The notes: a model not told the origin generated them from the sequence alone. A DNA stretch of 64,000 bases from Euwallacea fornicatus (GCF_040115645.1 NC_089551.1:3410001-3474000); one strand, 5' to 3'. Shown: positions 11,246 through 24,723, counted from the stretch's first letter. Made by a program: numbers and translations.

Positions 11246-14200
11246 TATGAAATATTTTCGTAAGTTTACACGTAAAAAAAAAAACAAACTTGGAATCCTC
11301 CGAATTGTGTTGCACAGCAACGTGGACGCGAATGCCCCCGACTCGCACCCCCCCAGCGTGGAGAGTTTACCATGAAACCATACCCTCGCCCACCCCCGCG
11401 CAATTTTATTCATGTAAAAGACATTCAACACCTGACCGCCGGCTTCGCATGATCCCTGCAGCTTTTCCCTAATCGCAGACTCCCCAAATGAACCGCGTCC
11501 CGTCTCGTTATCGTTAAAGAAATTCGACAATTTCCAACCCTTAAGTCCCGAGCCCTTAGCCGAGCGAGCAGTTTCTCAAGAAAATGCAGTCACGCTCTTC
11601 AGTTAGCGGTAATGGCTAAAGAATCCCGAAACGGGAACAAAGAAAGAAATCCAATTAAACGTTCAGATCGTCAAAAAAAAGAGGAGACAACCTCGAGGGA
11701 GGGATGGTGGGGGAGGGGGTGAGGAGGGGGGTCGAAACACGCCCTGGGTGCCTCGCCGCTGATTCGAATACGAAATGCGAAAAATGCGCACTGCGGGGTC
11801 CTCCGCTTCTTCGACGTGTGTGTAAAATACTCATCTACAGGGTCCGTTTGTGGTCGTTCAGTAATATCCGAGATTAAAAATTAACTTCCCTTATGGGGTT
11901 TAAGTCCTTAATACCCCGGCCGAGTGGAGCGTCTTGCCGGGCAACTTCCGTGAAACAAATTGCAGCTTCAAGTTGCAGGCGGAACTTTAACGTCTGTTGC
12001 GGCTCCGTATTTTCCGTTGCCTTGTAACTTGCGTATCGGGGCGTTTTCCGTATTATTAAGTATTATGGGAAGTAATTGAACAAGTTTCCAAGTTTTACGC
12101 GATGTTTGTTAGGAAATTTAATTAAGTGGTCCTCCGTTGTTCTGGGTGCTCCTCGGACTTTTTACTTCTAGATACGCCTTATTGGGCCGTCAACGGCGAT
12201 TACGTCCGCGTCAGACCGTCATGCCGTCGGTATAATTATTATGATGTTTACGACATGGCAATAAACATCTATGACCAGATGTAATCGTGACTAAATAAGG
12301 CTCGGACCAGTACTCGGTTTACTTACTTAAAACGTCGTGTCAATCAATCGTATTAGGCGAACCTATCTCCCTATAGACACATGGCCTGTTACACAACTTC
12401 TGCATAGATTTACGACCGAGTTTCAGCGCATTATGTGCCTCCGACTACGTATTCCACGGTTATTGACGGGAGCCAAACGACGTGGTCTTGCCGCATGAAG
12501 TTTGAATTCTTATCACGATACACGAAATAAGTAAACTTTTCCGAATAGTTGGGAGCGACATTACCGGTCGAGAAGGTCTGCAATGCGTCGCTTTCTGATG
12601 GAGAAGACGACGACGTCGTCGTTCCGGGCTTATGGTAATGGACGACGTCGTACGGTCTCGCAATGGTAATTTATAGAACTGAAAACGGTTACATCGCGAT
12701 CACGCGCCCGCCTCATTCAAAACATTTCAGGGTCTTTCAATTTGCTTTTGCACGTATTTATCTGGATTTAAAATCTCCCGGACCGCCTTCGCGTTCCCAA
12801 CAGCTTCGCTTCCAGATAAATTTCCAATCGTCCGACTCTGGCGTCGAGGACGTCTAGACTTTTCGACGCTCTTTAGCAAACTGGGGTAGTGAAGCAATAA
12901 GGGGCAATTACGTTCAATGGTGGCTCAATCAAGGTGAAAGTATTGTTACGCAGATATTCATTATGCCGGGGAGACTACCCTCGGCGTCTGATGCTAAACT
13001 AATTTTGACGTTAAAGCGGCATTACATGCCCATATAATCCCCGATCTCGATGCCTAAAGCTCAGGACGAGCGAAACTACTTTGGTGACAAACCGGAGGAT
13101 TAACTGGCGCCCGCTAAGCTAATAAGATCGATACCGCGTTCATCCAGATACAGCTACTCAGCTGCGAAGCTTAATACCTTCCGAATTTATTGCGTATGGC
13201 TTAGGTTTAATTCGAAATTCCATTCAGGGAATCTGGCTAATGCACGCGACATTGATGCAAGGTTGATTTACCAAACTATCCATTTATGGGGTACTTAATC
13301 GGATTTATTCCTCGTCGACGTTCGACTATTATTTTTCCGGAGAACTGTGTTGGGAATTTGAGAAGACACCCAGTTGTTTAATGTTTCCGAGATCGATCAA
13401 GGAAGCAAAACGATCTCGGCCCGACAACGAGCGGCGGCAATAACTATCGGGGATCTGCCCCGGAAACGAATAAACACCTTTTTTCTGATCGGTTTTTCGC
13501 AGATTTTCGTTCACTCCCTCGCAAACGTCCAATCTTGATGAACTTGCGAGGGATCTCAAGCTCCAGCCGCTCGGCGTGCTCGTGTGCCAAAAAATCCTCG
13601 CTTATTTACCCGGAATATTCCGGGCTAAACAAGTCCGAAGAGGCGGAAAATAAACACGAAAACCGGCTGAAAAATCTTTTTCTTTCGAGTGTTAAACAGA
13701 GCTAATTCGGCGTCAAAGCACCTCGCAATTATAAGTGTATTCAGCTCTCCTCGCGGAGTTGAAAGGTATCGATCCGTTTCCTGCAGAGGAATCTTTTTCT
13801 ACTCGTTGAAGCGACACGTTAATTCGATTTAGCTTAGATCGACCTTTAGCAAGTCCTGAAACTGAATGATGGAGATTATCGAACTTATAATAGATAACGA
13901 CGACGTATCGAGTTTCCGGCTGTCTTTCGCAGACAATAACCTATTAGGAAACGTCGGTGGAGTCGATCTGGTCCGGGCAGAATGCACTATAGAGGTATTT
14001 GCATACGCGACCGATAGTAAATAACAATCAACGCATGTTAACAGCAGGTAAACAGGCATGCGACATGTTTTAGGAGCATTGTGCGTCGAGACAATGCCCT
14101 TTTGTTCGTCGCCGCAAGGTCCCAAAAAAATCGCTATTTCCCTCAGACCTCAGGGAGCAAATAAACAGGTCTTAATTAGCACCGCATCATCGTCATCAGC

Positions 14201-14640
14201 ATATAGGTGGGACGTGAGCCCTTAACTATTATCGAGCATTGAACACTCGGAACGAACAGGGGGCCCCTGTCGGAGTACGCGCGTTTGCACTACGTGCCCG
14301 GCTTATAAACTCGTCCCTGACGAAGCTTTTCAAACACATTTGATTGGTAATTGAGTCAGTAAAGACTGATGTGTTGTTGCGGTTTTATCAGGATTGCTTC
14401 AACCCACGGTATATGGACCGCTTCTTTTGCTGAAATGCATAACAACTGTTTTGAATATTTCATTTCGCGTTCGATAGTTCGCCAATTTAATTTTTTTAAT
14501 TTTATTTAATTTATTTTTTTAATTCGAAATCAGCCGAAGACGTCCGAATGTGCAGGCGCTCAGCACAATTGATTATCCGCCTCTGAATGTATCAAATCTC
14601 CATCTTCAAATTGCAACAGTCTTTCCAATGACATTTCCCG
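11246..14640. other. Low-copy CpG-rich block, no gene recognised
   Basis: Open frames here stay at or below about 100 codons and show no family motif. Notable sequence: a G-rich tract at 11701-11731, a 16-bp palindrome ACGACGACGTCGTCGT at 12607-12622 and another, CCCGGAATATTCCGGG, at 13609-13624. The last 150 bases become T/A-rich ahead of the Tc1 copy. Confidence 0.5.
11701..11731 (+). other. Predicted G-quadruplex motif
   Basis: Four G-runs of 3, 5, 5 and 6 bases are separated by loops of 5, 1 and 6 bases, which satisfies the usual G3+N1-7 pattern on the plus strand. It stands alone in unique DNA with no transposon tip beside it. Function is unknown. Confidence 0.6.
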
Positions 14641-14649
14641 CTCAATTCG

Positions 14650-15950
14650 TACGGACTGGATGTCATATTAAAAAAAAAATTGGTTTTCTGGCGTTTTTCG
14701 AATATTTTACGAAACTAAAACTAAACGCGATAAGACAAAACCAAAGATAAATCGCTCAGTAGTAACGGGCGTAGACGAATAAGTTTTTTTTTTTAATAAT
14801 CGTTTGCAAATCCGTTAGCTTCAATTACGGCCTGTAGACGATCTGGCATAGATCCAACTAACTTTTTAGTAACGGAAGAGCATACGTCCCCAATATCTTG
14901 CTTGAGCTTAGAGGTATTCGAAGACCGATGCTTTTTAAGAGCCCTTTTAATTTCCGTCCACAAATTTTCTATGGGGTTGATGTCCGATGATTGCAGGGGT
15001 GGATTTGTAAAGGCGCGGTACGTCGTATATGAGCCATTGCGTAACTAAAGCCGCAGTATGCTGCGGATCGTTATCTTGGTAGAAGTAGCAACATCGACGA
15101 GTTTTTAAGTTTTCAGCCGAAGGGTGCAAATTATTTATAAAAATTTCGAGGCGTTTGTTTTTGTCCACGATGCCGCTCGTGAATTCTACAATTCCAATGC
15201 CATCAGTGCCCATGCAACCCTATGGAATTGCACGCTACCACCGCAGTGTTCCACAGTGGCAGCGGTGTGCTCTCATTTGAAGACAGTGGTTGACCACCTT
15301 CAACCAATCTGGCGACCATCAAGGCCAAATAAGTGAATTTTTGTTTCATCAGAGAATGTTACACCGTTCCAAAACGATACATCATATTTTACAAAGATTT
15401 TGGCAAAATCAAATCTTTTAAGACGAATTCGTTTCGAAAGTAAGGGTTTATTACGAGCAATTCTGCCATGAAAATGATTTTTTCTAAATATTACCCCTCC
15501 CCCCATTATTTCAGTAGATACCGTACGATGCATTCTTTCCTCGATTTCTTGACGCAATTCTGAAACACTTGTTTTAGGGTTATGTTTTTTTTTGTTGCAA
15601 AAAAGCTCACCCTGAGGAGTTGCCATCTTTTTTCTTCCTCTCCCTGGTGTATTTCCTCATATCTGTATCGGTTAATGATTTCCTGTATTGTTGAATGATT
15701 TTTATCGGTCAATTTTCCTATTTTACGAAACGGTTTTCCTTGACACCACCACTTTATAATTTTCGTTCTCATTTCAGTAAATATTTCGCGTCGAACGCGC
15801 GCCATTTTTGTTTAGGGCTTATTTATCGATGCAGGAATCAATCAACTGATATACAAAAACAACACGCATATCTGTAAACAACATTTTTTCCCCAAATTCC
15901 GTAAATATTTTGAAAAACATTGGCAGATGTGCACTCAGTTTCGCATTATC
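14650..15950 (-). mobile_element. Tc1-like DD34E transposon, nearly full length
   Basis: A full-span but broken minus-strand transposase is flanked by weak inverted repeats: GTTTTTCGAATATTTTACGA near 14693 against GTTTTTCAAAATATTTACGG in the reverse complement of the right side. The outer limits are approximate because no clear CAG tip plus TA pair remains. Confidence 0.72.
14793..15805 (-). pseudogene. Tc1-like transposase, full-span frameshifted copy
   Basis: The relic spans about 337 codons, the normal Tc1 length. It begins MARVRREIFTEMRTKIIKWW at 15805, a helix-turn-helix region continuing to about 15640. A second frame gives MATPQGE... and the first catalytic Asp in VTFSDETKIHLF (near 15345). 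A third gives GTDGIGIVEF and the second Asp in YQDNDPQHTA (near 15090). After one more frame change come SSDINPIENLWTEIKRALKK, with the catalytic Glu, and a C-terminus GSMPDRLQAVIEANGFANDY before TAA. All three catalytic residues survive in separate frames. At least three frameshifts make it a pseudogene, but decay is mild. Confidence 0.92.
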
Positions 15951-18900
15951 GTATTTGTCTCTGATTTCTTAAAACATTTAAAATACGCCATTAAACTAAT
16001 TTTTGTAATTTCTTCTTTCTTAGTATAATGTCGTCGAGTCCGTAAGGAATGTTTTCGGAAAATTATCTAAATTTGAAAATCAGGGAGAAGTTTAATGAGT
16101 TCAGAGGTGTGTACTCAATTGTGCGAGTAACCGTATATAGTTTGGTTAAATTGGAACACGGCGGTGGTGCGTGACACCGATAGTATCCACGACCAGAATT
16201 ATTCAAAAGGTATAAAAACACATGATTTGTGGTTGGGGCTAAAGAGAAAGGATTCCGGCCTCCGAGATGTGTCTGTCGCTGTTCTTCGCTCAGCAGTAAA
16301 TTTCTAGCAAAACTTCGTTTAGATCACCGATTTTCGCTGTTTCGAAGGAGCCTCGACATGATGAAACCATGATTTTTCGCGAAACCTGATTTGACGACAT
16401 GATCTAGTCGCAACATAGACAGACCCCTAAATCAAAACGAACATTTCCCTGCCTGCAGGCGGCGAACATAAGTAGACCATCTGTCATGTTTAGGTAGATC
16501 CTGCATGATTTAAAAGACAACATCATTACCATAAATTCAAAAAAGGTTTACCGGCAAAGTAGAGCGGGAGAACTGCCGGAAACGAACGGGGGGACGGAAT
16601 TTTATAGAGTTTCCGCACGCAGAAGGCAAGCTCAATGGAATGCGTATCACATGCAAATATGAGACCCTGCATAAGCAAATTATATATATGTATGTGATCC
16701 GGGTTGCGCCCGAATAGAGCGTAACAAGCCCGCGATAGAGCCGAAGAAATACGGGAAAGGATCAAGAGACACGCATTTCTTTCAGACGAGAACGAATACC
16801 GGCGGAGGGTATAGGGGCTCTATATGTGGCTTGATAAGGGATAACACAATTTCCCTTAGCGCTGGCACAAAACAGTGTATCATGCCATATAAACGAATAA
16901 ATGCCACAAATTGGGAACAAAAACTAATTTCGTCGGAGGCAGATTGCGCCAGAGTGGAGAGATAGGCCGGCTCGATGGACCGGAAAACATGACATGGAGA
17001 ATCGTTTTCCACATACGTACGTACAAAAAAACGGTCGAAACTCGACTCGCAGCAATGTCGGGGATTATGAAAGTGGGAATGTTGTTTTGTTGGGAGAGTT
17101 TATTGAGTGGGGACCCGTTTTGTGCGCGAATCGAGGTCGCTAAAGGTGTCTTCACAGCCTCGATCCGACGAAAATCGATGACAGCACCTCCCTGACCGCA
17201 CTGACAGTGACATAGTATCCAATTTGCTAAAATCGCCTTGCCCACTGCCATTAGAAGTGTTGTCGAATGTCGATCCGGTATTTATGGCGTGGAAAATTGC
17301 GATTAGCACCGCGTGTTAGTGAATTAACGTCTAATAGCTCTTTACGTTACCTGTAAGCAGTATTTTTCCATACAGACTGGCAGACAAGCCCGGTTTTCTC
17401 TTGATTAAATTCTTGATGCAGCATTGCGAAAACATAAAAATTCCCTTTGTAAATGCGGCTATATTAAAAAATACAAAGGCAATGGGCATTGTTTCGTTTT
17501 GCCTACACTCGGTGCTACTTGTTTTTGCCGGTTTTTTTTTTGAAAATTTTTAATATTTGCTAGTGCCTTTGTTGAACGAAGAGATCGCAAGATTTTCCAT
17601 ATTTTGTATCATTATCTTGTGTGCGCGAAAAAATTGATAACTTGACAGATGATCGTGCGGGGAGCAGTCTTAGTTTTTCGTGTGCTCTGAGGAGGCCGGA
17701 CGAGGTGATGCGGAAGCGTTTCCGGGCCGATCACACCACCCCTTGGGTGTTGAATGGCGGGGGGTCGGCCGCAGATGTTAACAGGGCACGGCCAAGGAAC
17801 ACATTCCCATAAGTTTGGGGGTTTTTATTGGGCGCGCGAAGCTGCCGGCAACGGCCGTTTCGGGAGCAATTAAGCGAGGCACACAACTTCGTATGACGCG
17901 ATAAATATGGAGCGAGAAACGAGACAAAGGAGTCCATTAATTTCCCGATTCGATTTGAATTCCGGCAAGTTCATCCTTCACGAGAAACGGGGGACAAATT
18001 ACGGAATTCCGGAAGCCAAAGCGTATTACCTAATATCAACGGGGATATTGTCTTTTTCGGGACGTTTAATTGTCAAATTCCGCAGGCGAGAAGGTCTGTC
18101 GTTAGCTTCGAATTGTACGTAAGTGTGCATGAAAATCCAATCCCGTGCAAAAAAGTAAGGTTTTTTTTTTTAAATCGCCGCCGAACAACCGCAACATAGT
18201 AAAACTGATAGCTTCTCATCCTCATAACCGATGGGGAGACTTCCCGGGGCAGTCAGCCGCGCTTTTCCATTCAAAATATTCTTTATGCTTTGCTTGCTAC
18301 ATGATTAATCGTTCGGTTAACCGACAAAGCGGATTACGCAAAATTCTATCCGGCATTCCCGAAACATCCATTTGGGGAAATATGGGGAGTAGGTATTATA
18401 ATAATGAGCCTAAGGATTTAGTTCCGCGATAGAGGGCCGATTGAACGCGTGCTTCTGCCAATATAACCTCTCCGGCACCATAAATTCGCTTCGAGAACGA
18501 AATTAGGAGGGAGAAAAAGGAGTAAACGCAGTTGAAGAGGAAGTTGAAAAATGAATAATAGAACAGATCTCGTTGCACCATCGGTCGCAAATACAAAATA
18601 CTGAAGCTCGTTCGCAAGCCGACTATTGCACCTTAGGCGACTTTGAATTAAATATTTAGACCCACAGGAATGCATACAAACTTTTACCCCCAAGCACCAT
18701 AAAAGAAAATTGCATCTGTGAATTGTAGATTGCTCGTGTAAGTCTCTTGATGATACCGATATTTGAAATTGAAGTGTTGATGCTTGTGCCCGATAACGGA
18801 CGAACTGTCGTTTACCGATCAGGATATTTCAGGATTTTCGCGCCCTGTGCTTGTTGACTGCTTCTTACTTTTCATGGCTCGTCGAACGCCCGCGACTTAC

Positions 18901-19003
18901 CTGATGATGGGCTTACGTACCCGTATTTTGTAATGGAAATTACGTTCCCCATATTTACCGAGTTGTAAAACTAAAGCTGGTTCGCTGCCGACGTTTCCAC
19001 CTA
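15951..19003. other. Low-copy noncoding block
   Basis: The longest frames (minus 16880-17251, 123 codons; plus 16911-17195) overlap one another on opposite strands and show no domain. No transposon ends were found. The segment 17430-17620 is AT-richer. Nothing else can be supported. Confidence 0.45.
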
Positions 19004-19007
19004 TATA

Positions 19008-19688
19008 GTGGGTGTTTTGGAACTATGGGATCAAAACTTCTGGAGATCGTTCAGTGTAATCGCAGAAGATATCTGAGTGCAAAAACCCGTGTCCACAATT
19101 GTCTCCCTAATGTTCTTTATCAAATTTCATTTCAAAATTATGTGTACAAAATAATATTAGAGTAATTGTTCAAAATGTCGTCCTTGAACTTCGTTGCACC
19201 TGTTTAAACGACGTACAGGGTTTCTGCGGACTTGGCTAAAAATTCGATCATCGTTTTGAACGACTTCAATTGCCGCAGCGGTTCGTGCACTCAGGTCTTG
19301 CTCTGTTTCCGCTGGCGTCTCATAAACCGGAAACGTTACGTGTCCCCCACAGAAAGACATCTAAAGGTGCTAAGTCGGGTGACGTAGGGGGCCACGGAAC
19401 AGGACCACCCCAGCCGACGCAATATTGTCCGGACTTACAATGCGAATACTTAACAGGCGCGTTCATGTTCATGCTCGAGATTTCGAACAATTACTGTAGT
19501 ATCGCTTCGTACAAACAAATTAAAATTAAACGTATTAAAACTCTATAAAAGTTATTTTTGCACATAATCGTCTTAAGACATCATAAGGTCGGCGACGTTT
19601 CCGGACATGGGTTTTCACACTCGAATGTCTTCTGTTGTTGCACCTGACGATCCCTAGAAGTTTGATTTCATAGTTCTGACACACCCAG
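19008..19688 (-). mobile_element. Internally deleted mariner-like element with long inverted repeats
   Basis: The left arm begins GTGGGTGTTTTGGAACTATG and the reverse-complemented right arm CTGGGTGTGTCAGAACTATG; both sit next to TA. The arms match for about 120-150 bp (GATCGT.CAG, AGAAGA.AT, GAGTG.AAAACCC.TGTCC). Only a transposase C-terminal fragment lies between, so most of the gene is deleted, giving a 681-bp element. Confidence 0.85.
19157..19440 (-). pseudogene. Mariner-like transposase, C-terminal fragment
   Basis: Read on the minus strand, one frame gives GWGGPVPWPPTSPDLAPLDV with FLWG, containing the third catalytic Asp. A frameshift follows, then a frame from 19360 to 19157 gives YETPAETEQDLSARTAAAIE and ends ...VQGRHFEQLL. 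Mariner-like proteins of this group usually close with a similar (G)GHFE.LL motif. The first two catalytic residues are deleted. Confidence 0.85.
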
Positions 19689-19899
19689 TATTTTAATTAT
19701 ATTGCGATTCTTGAGAGAGGCGGCAATATACACAGGGTGCCAAAAGTGAATCGATAAAAATATTTTTCAAAATTTACTAAGAGACACAATCAATCTATCC
19801 TTTTTCTTCTTATCTTATTTATCTCGTTTAGTGATAATCGTCCACTATAGATAAATAACGTTCATAAATTAAAGAAATGTTTTTTCTCAATATATGTTA

Positions 19900-21150
19900 T
19901 CTTACAAGATAAATTATTATGTGGACAGTAATAATTGACGACCCTTTTAAATAACAAAAAAAAATCTAAACATAAATACACTAATTTCTTTAGTAATTAA
20001 TACTATATTCTCTATTCTTTTTTTTCTAATATTCTCTTTGGCATCGACGCAATTAGCTTGTTAATTGAAGTTTTGCCTATTTATGCGCATGTTTGCACTA
20101 AAGTTTCATAAATTTCGTCCTTATTTTTATGTGTTTTAGTTTTACTTTTCTGTGCAGATAGCCCCATAAATTTTCTATTGGATTTAGATCCGGTGATAGA
20201 GATGGCCATTTAATAACATTCATTTTTGCTTTTGCTAGTCAATTCGTAACGAAATTCGAGGCATGTTTAGGGCCTTTATCATACTGAAAGTAATGCCAAA
20301 GAGGCATAACCTCATCTAAATAAGGTGCCATCACACTCTCTAATATGTTTTGATACATGAACTTATCCATATTGCTTTCTGTTCGATGAAGTGGTCCGAT
20401 GCCATACCCAGAAAACATCCCCAGATCATCACCGGTCTTCCGCCATGCTTGACCGTTGGAATAGTGTGTTTTGGATCGCATCTTTTGCCTTTAGGGCGTT
20501 TCATAGATCTCTCGCCATTCGAATTAATCAAATCAAATTTTGTCTAGTGACTAAAAATAACTTTCTTTGAATGGTCAACAGTCAAAGCTCCCCATTTTCT
20601 TACAAAATCAAGACGGGTCTTCACATTTTTTTACTAAACAAAGGTTCCTTAGCAGGTTTTTCAGTTTTTAGGTCGCAATTCTTATAGTCTTCTTCTCACA
20701 GCACGCGAATTTACTGAGCAAATTTGGTTTTCGTCTAAAATGTCTTTTATTTCTCTGGAGGTATTAAATGGATTTTGCTTTGCTCGTCTTGAAATGACTC
20801 TATCAGCAGCAACAGCAGCCTTTTCACGTCTTCCAGTTTTTGGACAAGGGAGAAAATGGCCGTGAATGAGAATTTTTTTTACTAATTTGCAAAACAACAG
20901 CGCTCAGTAACGGATGTTTTCTAGCAATATCGGCTTGGCGAATACCTTTTTCATAATCAGCAATAATTTTGGATTTTACGTCACTCGGTAACGCAACTCC
21001 TGAGGGCATTTTATAAAATTAGGTACACACAAAATCAATTCACTGTTAAAAGCACAATAATTAAATAGAATCAGTTTTTAAACCACCAGTTAATGCATTG
21101 TTAATTTATTTTCGTCCAGTCTCACTCGCAACCAATCATCTCTTATCTAT
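19900..21150 (-). mobile_element. Tc1-like DD34E transposon, decayed
   Basis: A full-span minus-strand transposase relic defines the element. Terminal repeats could not be matched, so both ends are estimates. The strongly AT-rich flanks of about 100 bases probably contain eroded tips. Confidence 0.65.
20012..21009 (-). pseudogene. Tc1-like transposase, full span, catalytic Asp lost
   Basis: Starts MPSGVALPSDVKSKIIADYE at 21009, a typical Tc1 helix-turn-helix opening, then GRREKAAVAADRVISRRAKQ in another frame. At about 20560 the first catalytic motif, normally FSDETKF, reads FSH-stop-TKF: the Asp is now His and the next codon is a stop. GGRPVMIWGCF, then NMDKFMYQNILESVMAPYLD lead to the second Asp in FQYDKGPKHAS; a stop replaces the usual Trp 13 residues later. 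The Glu is in LSPDLNPIENLWG, 34 residues after the second Asp. A C-terminal SINKLIASMPKRILEKKE ends at TAG. About 333 codons in all. Confidence 0.9.
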
Positions 21151-24100
21151 AAATTAAGGTCATAAACAAATAGTACGGAAACGAGGAATTTATCAATAAA
21201 CAGTTTAAGACTTGCTATTTTATTTTATGGGTTTCGTTGGTCTGTTAAGGTTTTTAAATTTTCGAGATAGAAAAATTCTTTGTGTGTACGATTGTCAATT
21301 TTCTTTTGGCCACCAGTGCAGATAAAAATATCGCCGGTCTATACCACCTCTAGGACCTGTCCTAAACCTGATACATTCACTGAATAATCGAAAATACAAG
21401 CATGCGGGACACTTTTTAGTGTTGTACGTCTCGTATTTGTTGTCCAGCAGCGATAATGTTCGAAAACTAAAAGTGTATAGCTCTCTTGTTCGTGGGCAGT
21501 TCCGCCGGAAACCTTGACGATTGCCGAAGATCAACCCCTATATCTGTTCCGAATTCCGGCAATGCCGATGGAGCCGCTAACGCAAATTAAGACGTATTGA
21601 AACAAATTCTCAGTTCTAGCCGGCACGTGTTTCACTCAATAGGATCAGGGATAAATTGGGACCGACGCCGCGACGCTAAATGCAAATCAACCCTGGAACC
21701 AAAACTGTTTACACGAGACCAGATCCAATTTCTGTTTCTCGTAACTTTCCCGGGGCCCTCTCGATGACAGATGTTTAGTTTTGAACTCAATTAGTTGACG
21801 GCGGCAACGGTAGCGGCAACGTCGGAATTACCATTTCCTGGTGGCGCCACGGGGACATTTCGAAAACAATAAAACCTCCGCTATATCGCAATGGTGAAGG
21901 ATAAAAAGGCGGCGACGGCGGCCTCAGGGTCGTCTTTTTTTCGAGCAGCGACGTCACCCCGACCGACGCCGCCCGACAATGGCATTTCGATCTAATCAGA
22001 AGCGAATAAAATACACAGGCGTGGACGGGCCCAGATAAAACGTCAAATGGATTACAATAAACTCGGCCGGATTACAATTTTATTGTAGCTCAGGGTCAGA
22101 TTGTCGACGTCAGGCCCGTGATTTATCGTCAACGACTCTCGCTTGGTTCTGATATGCGAAGGGCGAAAGGGAGAAGCCGAGTTTGTTTCGGGGCACATGC
22201 TTCTTGAACTTAATTTCGTGATAAACAATTGACAAGATTTGTGGGAGTTAATGTCCCCAAAGTAATGTCCCGTCTAACTGTGGAGGAAAGGGATAGATCG
22301 GGGAATATTCCATTCATTTACCAGAAGTTTCCCAGCTTTATTACTAATCCGTCAGCGTGGAGTAGATGTTGAGAAACAATCGTTTTGTCTGCAGCTGTGT
22401 TTGAGATTTTAACACATTTTCGTCCACTTTGAGATGATTTTTCTATTATTTCCAGTTCAACCTTTCTTCAGAGCATCCTTTTCCGTCGATCGTTTTCTTT
22501 TCTTGAAGGCTTAATTCGGCAAATGTTCGTTAGTCCTTGGCAAAATCGTCGAAAAATAATGGAAATGGAGAAGCAATAATCGTAAATAGCGACATTGATT
22601 GATTGCACGGAGTCACGTGGGTCAAGAGTTTTCAAATTTGTCGTTTAAGCGACACCTTATTTTGGTCAGTTTTAACCTTGGTCCGGATGTGTTTCAGAAA
22701 TGACTGTTCGTTCGTCTCAAAAACGATTCTGAAGCCTGTTTCTTTTGTAATTGCAAACGGACACTGACCGTATGTAAAAATGTGTGTCTCATTGCAACGC
22801 GGCCTACAGAAAAATAAGATTCACAATTGGTAATGTCCAGCCCTTCGTATTTGGAGGTGGAAAGGTTATTTCATAATTTTCATTGTAGTGCCATTAGGTC
22901 GGTTTTTGTTCTATGCGCAATAAGGAAATTTATAGGGTAATGGAAAATATCTGGTATTCACTAAGCTTTTCTTGTTAATAAATACTCCTAAAAAAAGCAG
23001 AGTTTAAGATTCTTGTTTTAATTATCTAAATTAGCCGAGAAACGTCCGAAATGCGAGCTCTCAAAAATGAAAGAAAAATATGCCATTCCGACTATTTTTC
23101 TGAGCAGTTAAGTTTAATTATACTTTAGAGCGACGAGCGATGGGAGTTTTCAAACAAATTCAATTTTCTTTGGTATATCCCCGTACATATCTCTTGGATT
23201 TGATGGCGCGAATTGCGAATTACACTTTCATGTACCGAGTGTTTTGCAAACCGGTATCGTCCTTCAATTTGACATGTTTGGAGGTTTCAATAATGATTGT
23301 TACGTTACGTCGGTACACGATCATACGGCAGGTCATGAAACGTTTTTCCAATGGGCTGGAGCCCAAATGGGTTGTTTTGGTATTTGGAGGACGCGATGAT
23401 CGGGTGGAGTAAACGTCCTTCCAGTAATAGTAGAAGAATGCTGCGGTTTGTTGGGTTATTCCTTCGACCCCCCGTTTCGCTATTTTCCCCGGCTTGCCAA
23501 CTTCGCCCCCACGTAACCGTTTTGTCCCTCTCGGTCGAACTAAAGTCCCGGCAAGTATCCGCCGAAAATAACTCTTCGGGCTTTTTACTTCATTATACGT
23601 GCAATTTTTGCCGTGAAAACCAACCTTAAGCCCCCGTTATCACACGGAATACTAAATAAGTGGGCCATTAGCGCCGAGCACTTAATAGACTCGAGAGTGG
23701 CGCACAAAAAGCGATCAACAGGAAAGTGGAAAGCCGCTTTCTTATGGAAAGACATATTGGAGAGGCGAACTTACGGGCAAATGACTTGATCCCCTTTGAA
23801 ATCGTCCCGTAGACATAATTACCTCGACGGCGACGTGTCAGGATCTTGCCAGTTATTAAAGGCAAATAATGATTAATCGCTCAGATTCTTGGTGAAAGTT
23901 TGAACAAACTCCCCAGTGGGTCGTTGGTGGTGTAAGCAACTAATCCAGTTACGTAAGGAAGATGTGAGCGATAAGTGAAATGAGAAGGGAAGGTGGCGCC
24001 CTTAACACCTAGTGTATCATTAAACTGATTTTCTGTGGAGTTATTAGTGCGATAAAGTAGCCCTCCACGCGATCGAATTTTAATGGTAATGAGGGTCTAT

Positions 24101-24720
24101 CGGAAAAACAGGCCGCCTACCCATTTGAGGTGTATCGTTGGCTTTATGGCCTCGCGTGATCGTCAGAGGTCCCTGGCACGCAATCACCACGAACGCGCTT
24201 GACGTGTTTTCCTGATAAAATATAATTTCTTGACCTACTTTGACTTAAACTTTGGCCTCCGAGATGACCCGTTTAGGATCAGACTTCCTTAGTAAACCTT
24301 TCCATTAACTGTATATATCGGTGTCGCTTTTCAATAAAGCGTAACCTGATAAGAAGCGTTTCGGCTTCGACTGGCTTCCGGAAAAATCGCTACTTAGATA
24401 AGTACGTAAATAAAATAAAACCCTCCCCGATATATATACCGGGGCGTATTAAATAAAAGCCGGTGTGTCGGGATGCACGTACGTTTGATAAACGGCCCTT
24501 CGGGCGAATAAAGGCGGAAAGTTATTGCGAGAATCGTCTGTCGAGGGCGAGATATGGGAGCGTCGCGACGAGTAAATATGGAAAATGAAAACGAATTTGC
24601 CTGGCTTTTGAATGAGAGAAAATGTACTTATGTCTGTTTCATTTGTTACAGGTAAGCATCCTCTAGGAACCATGAGGGACCGCGGCCTCCTGTTAGAGTG
24701 ACCGATAAGTAAGTCAGCCT
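21151..24720. other. Low-copy CpG-rich block
   Basis: From about 21780 to 21990 CGG/GGC/GAC triplets are common. Frames stay below 93 codons and match nothing. No transposon tip was found apart from the one starting the next feature. A regulatory role is possible but nothing in the sequence proves it. Confidence 0.45.
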
Positions 24721-24723
24721 CCT

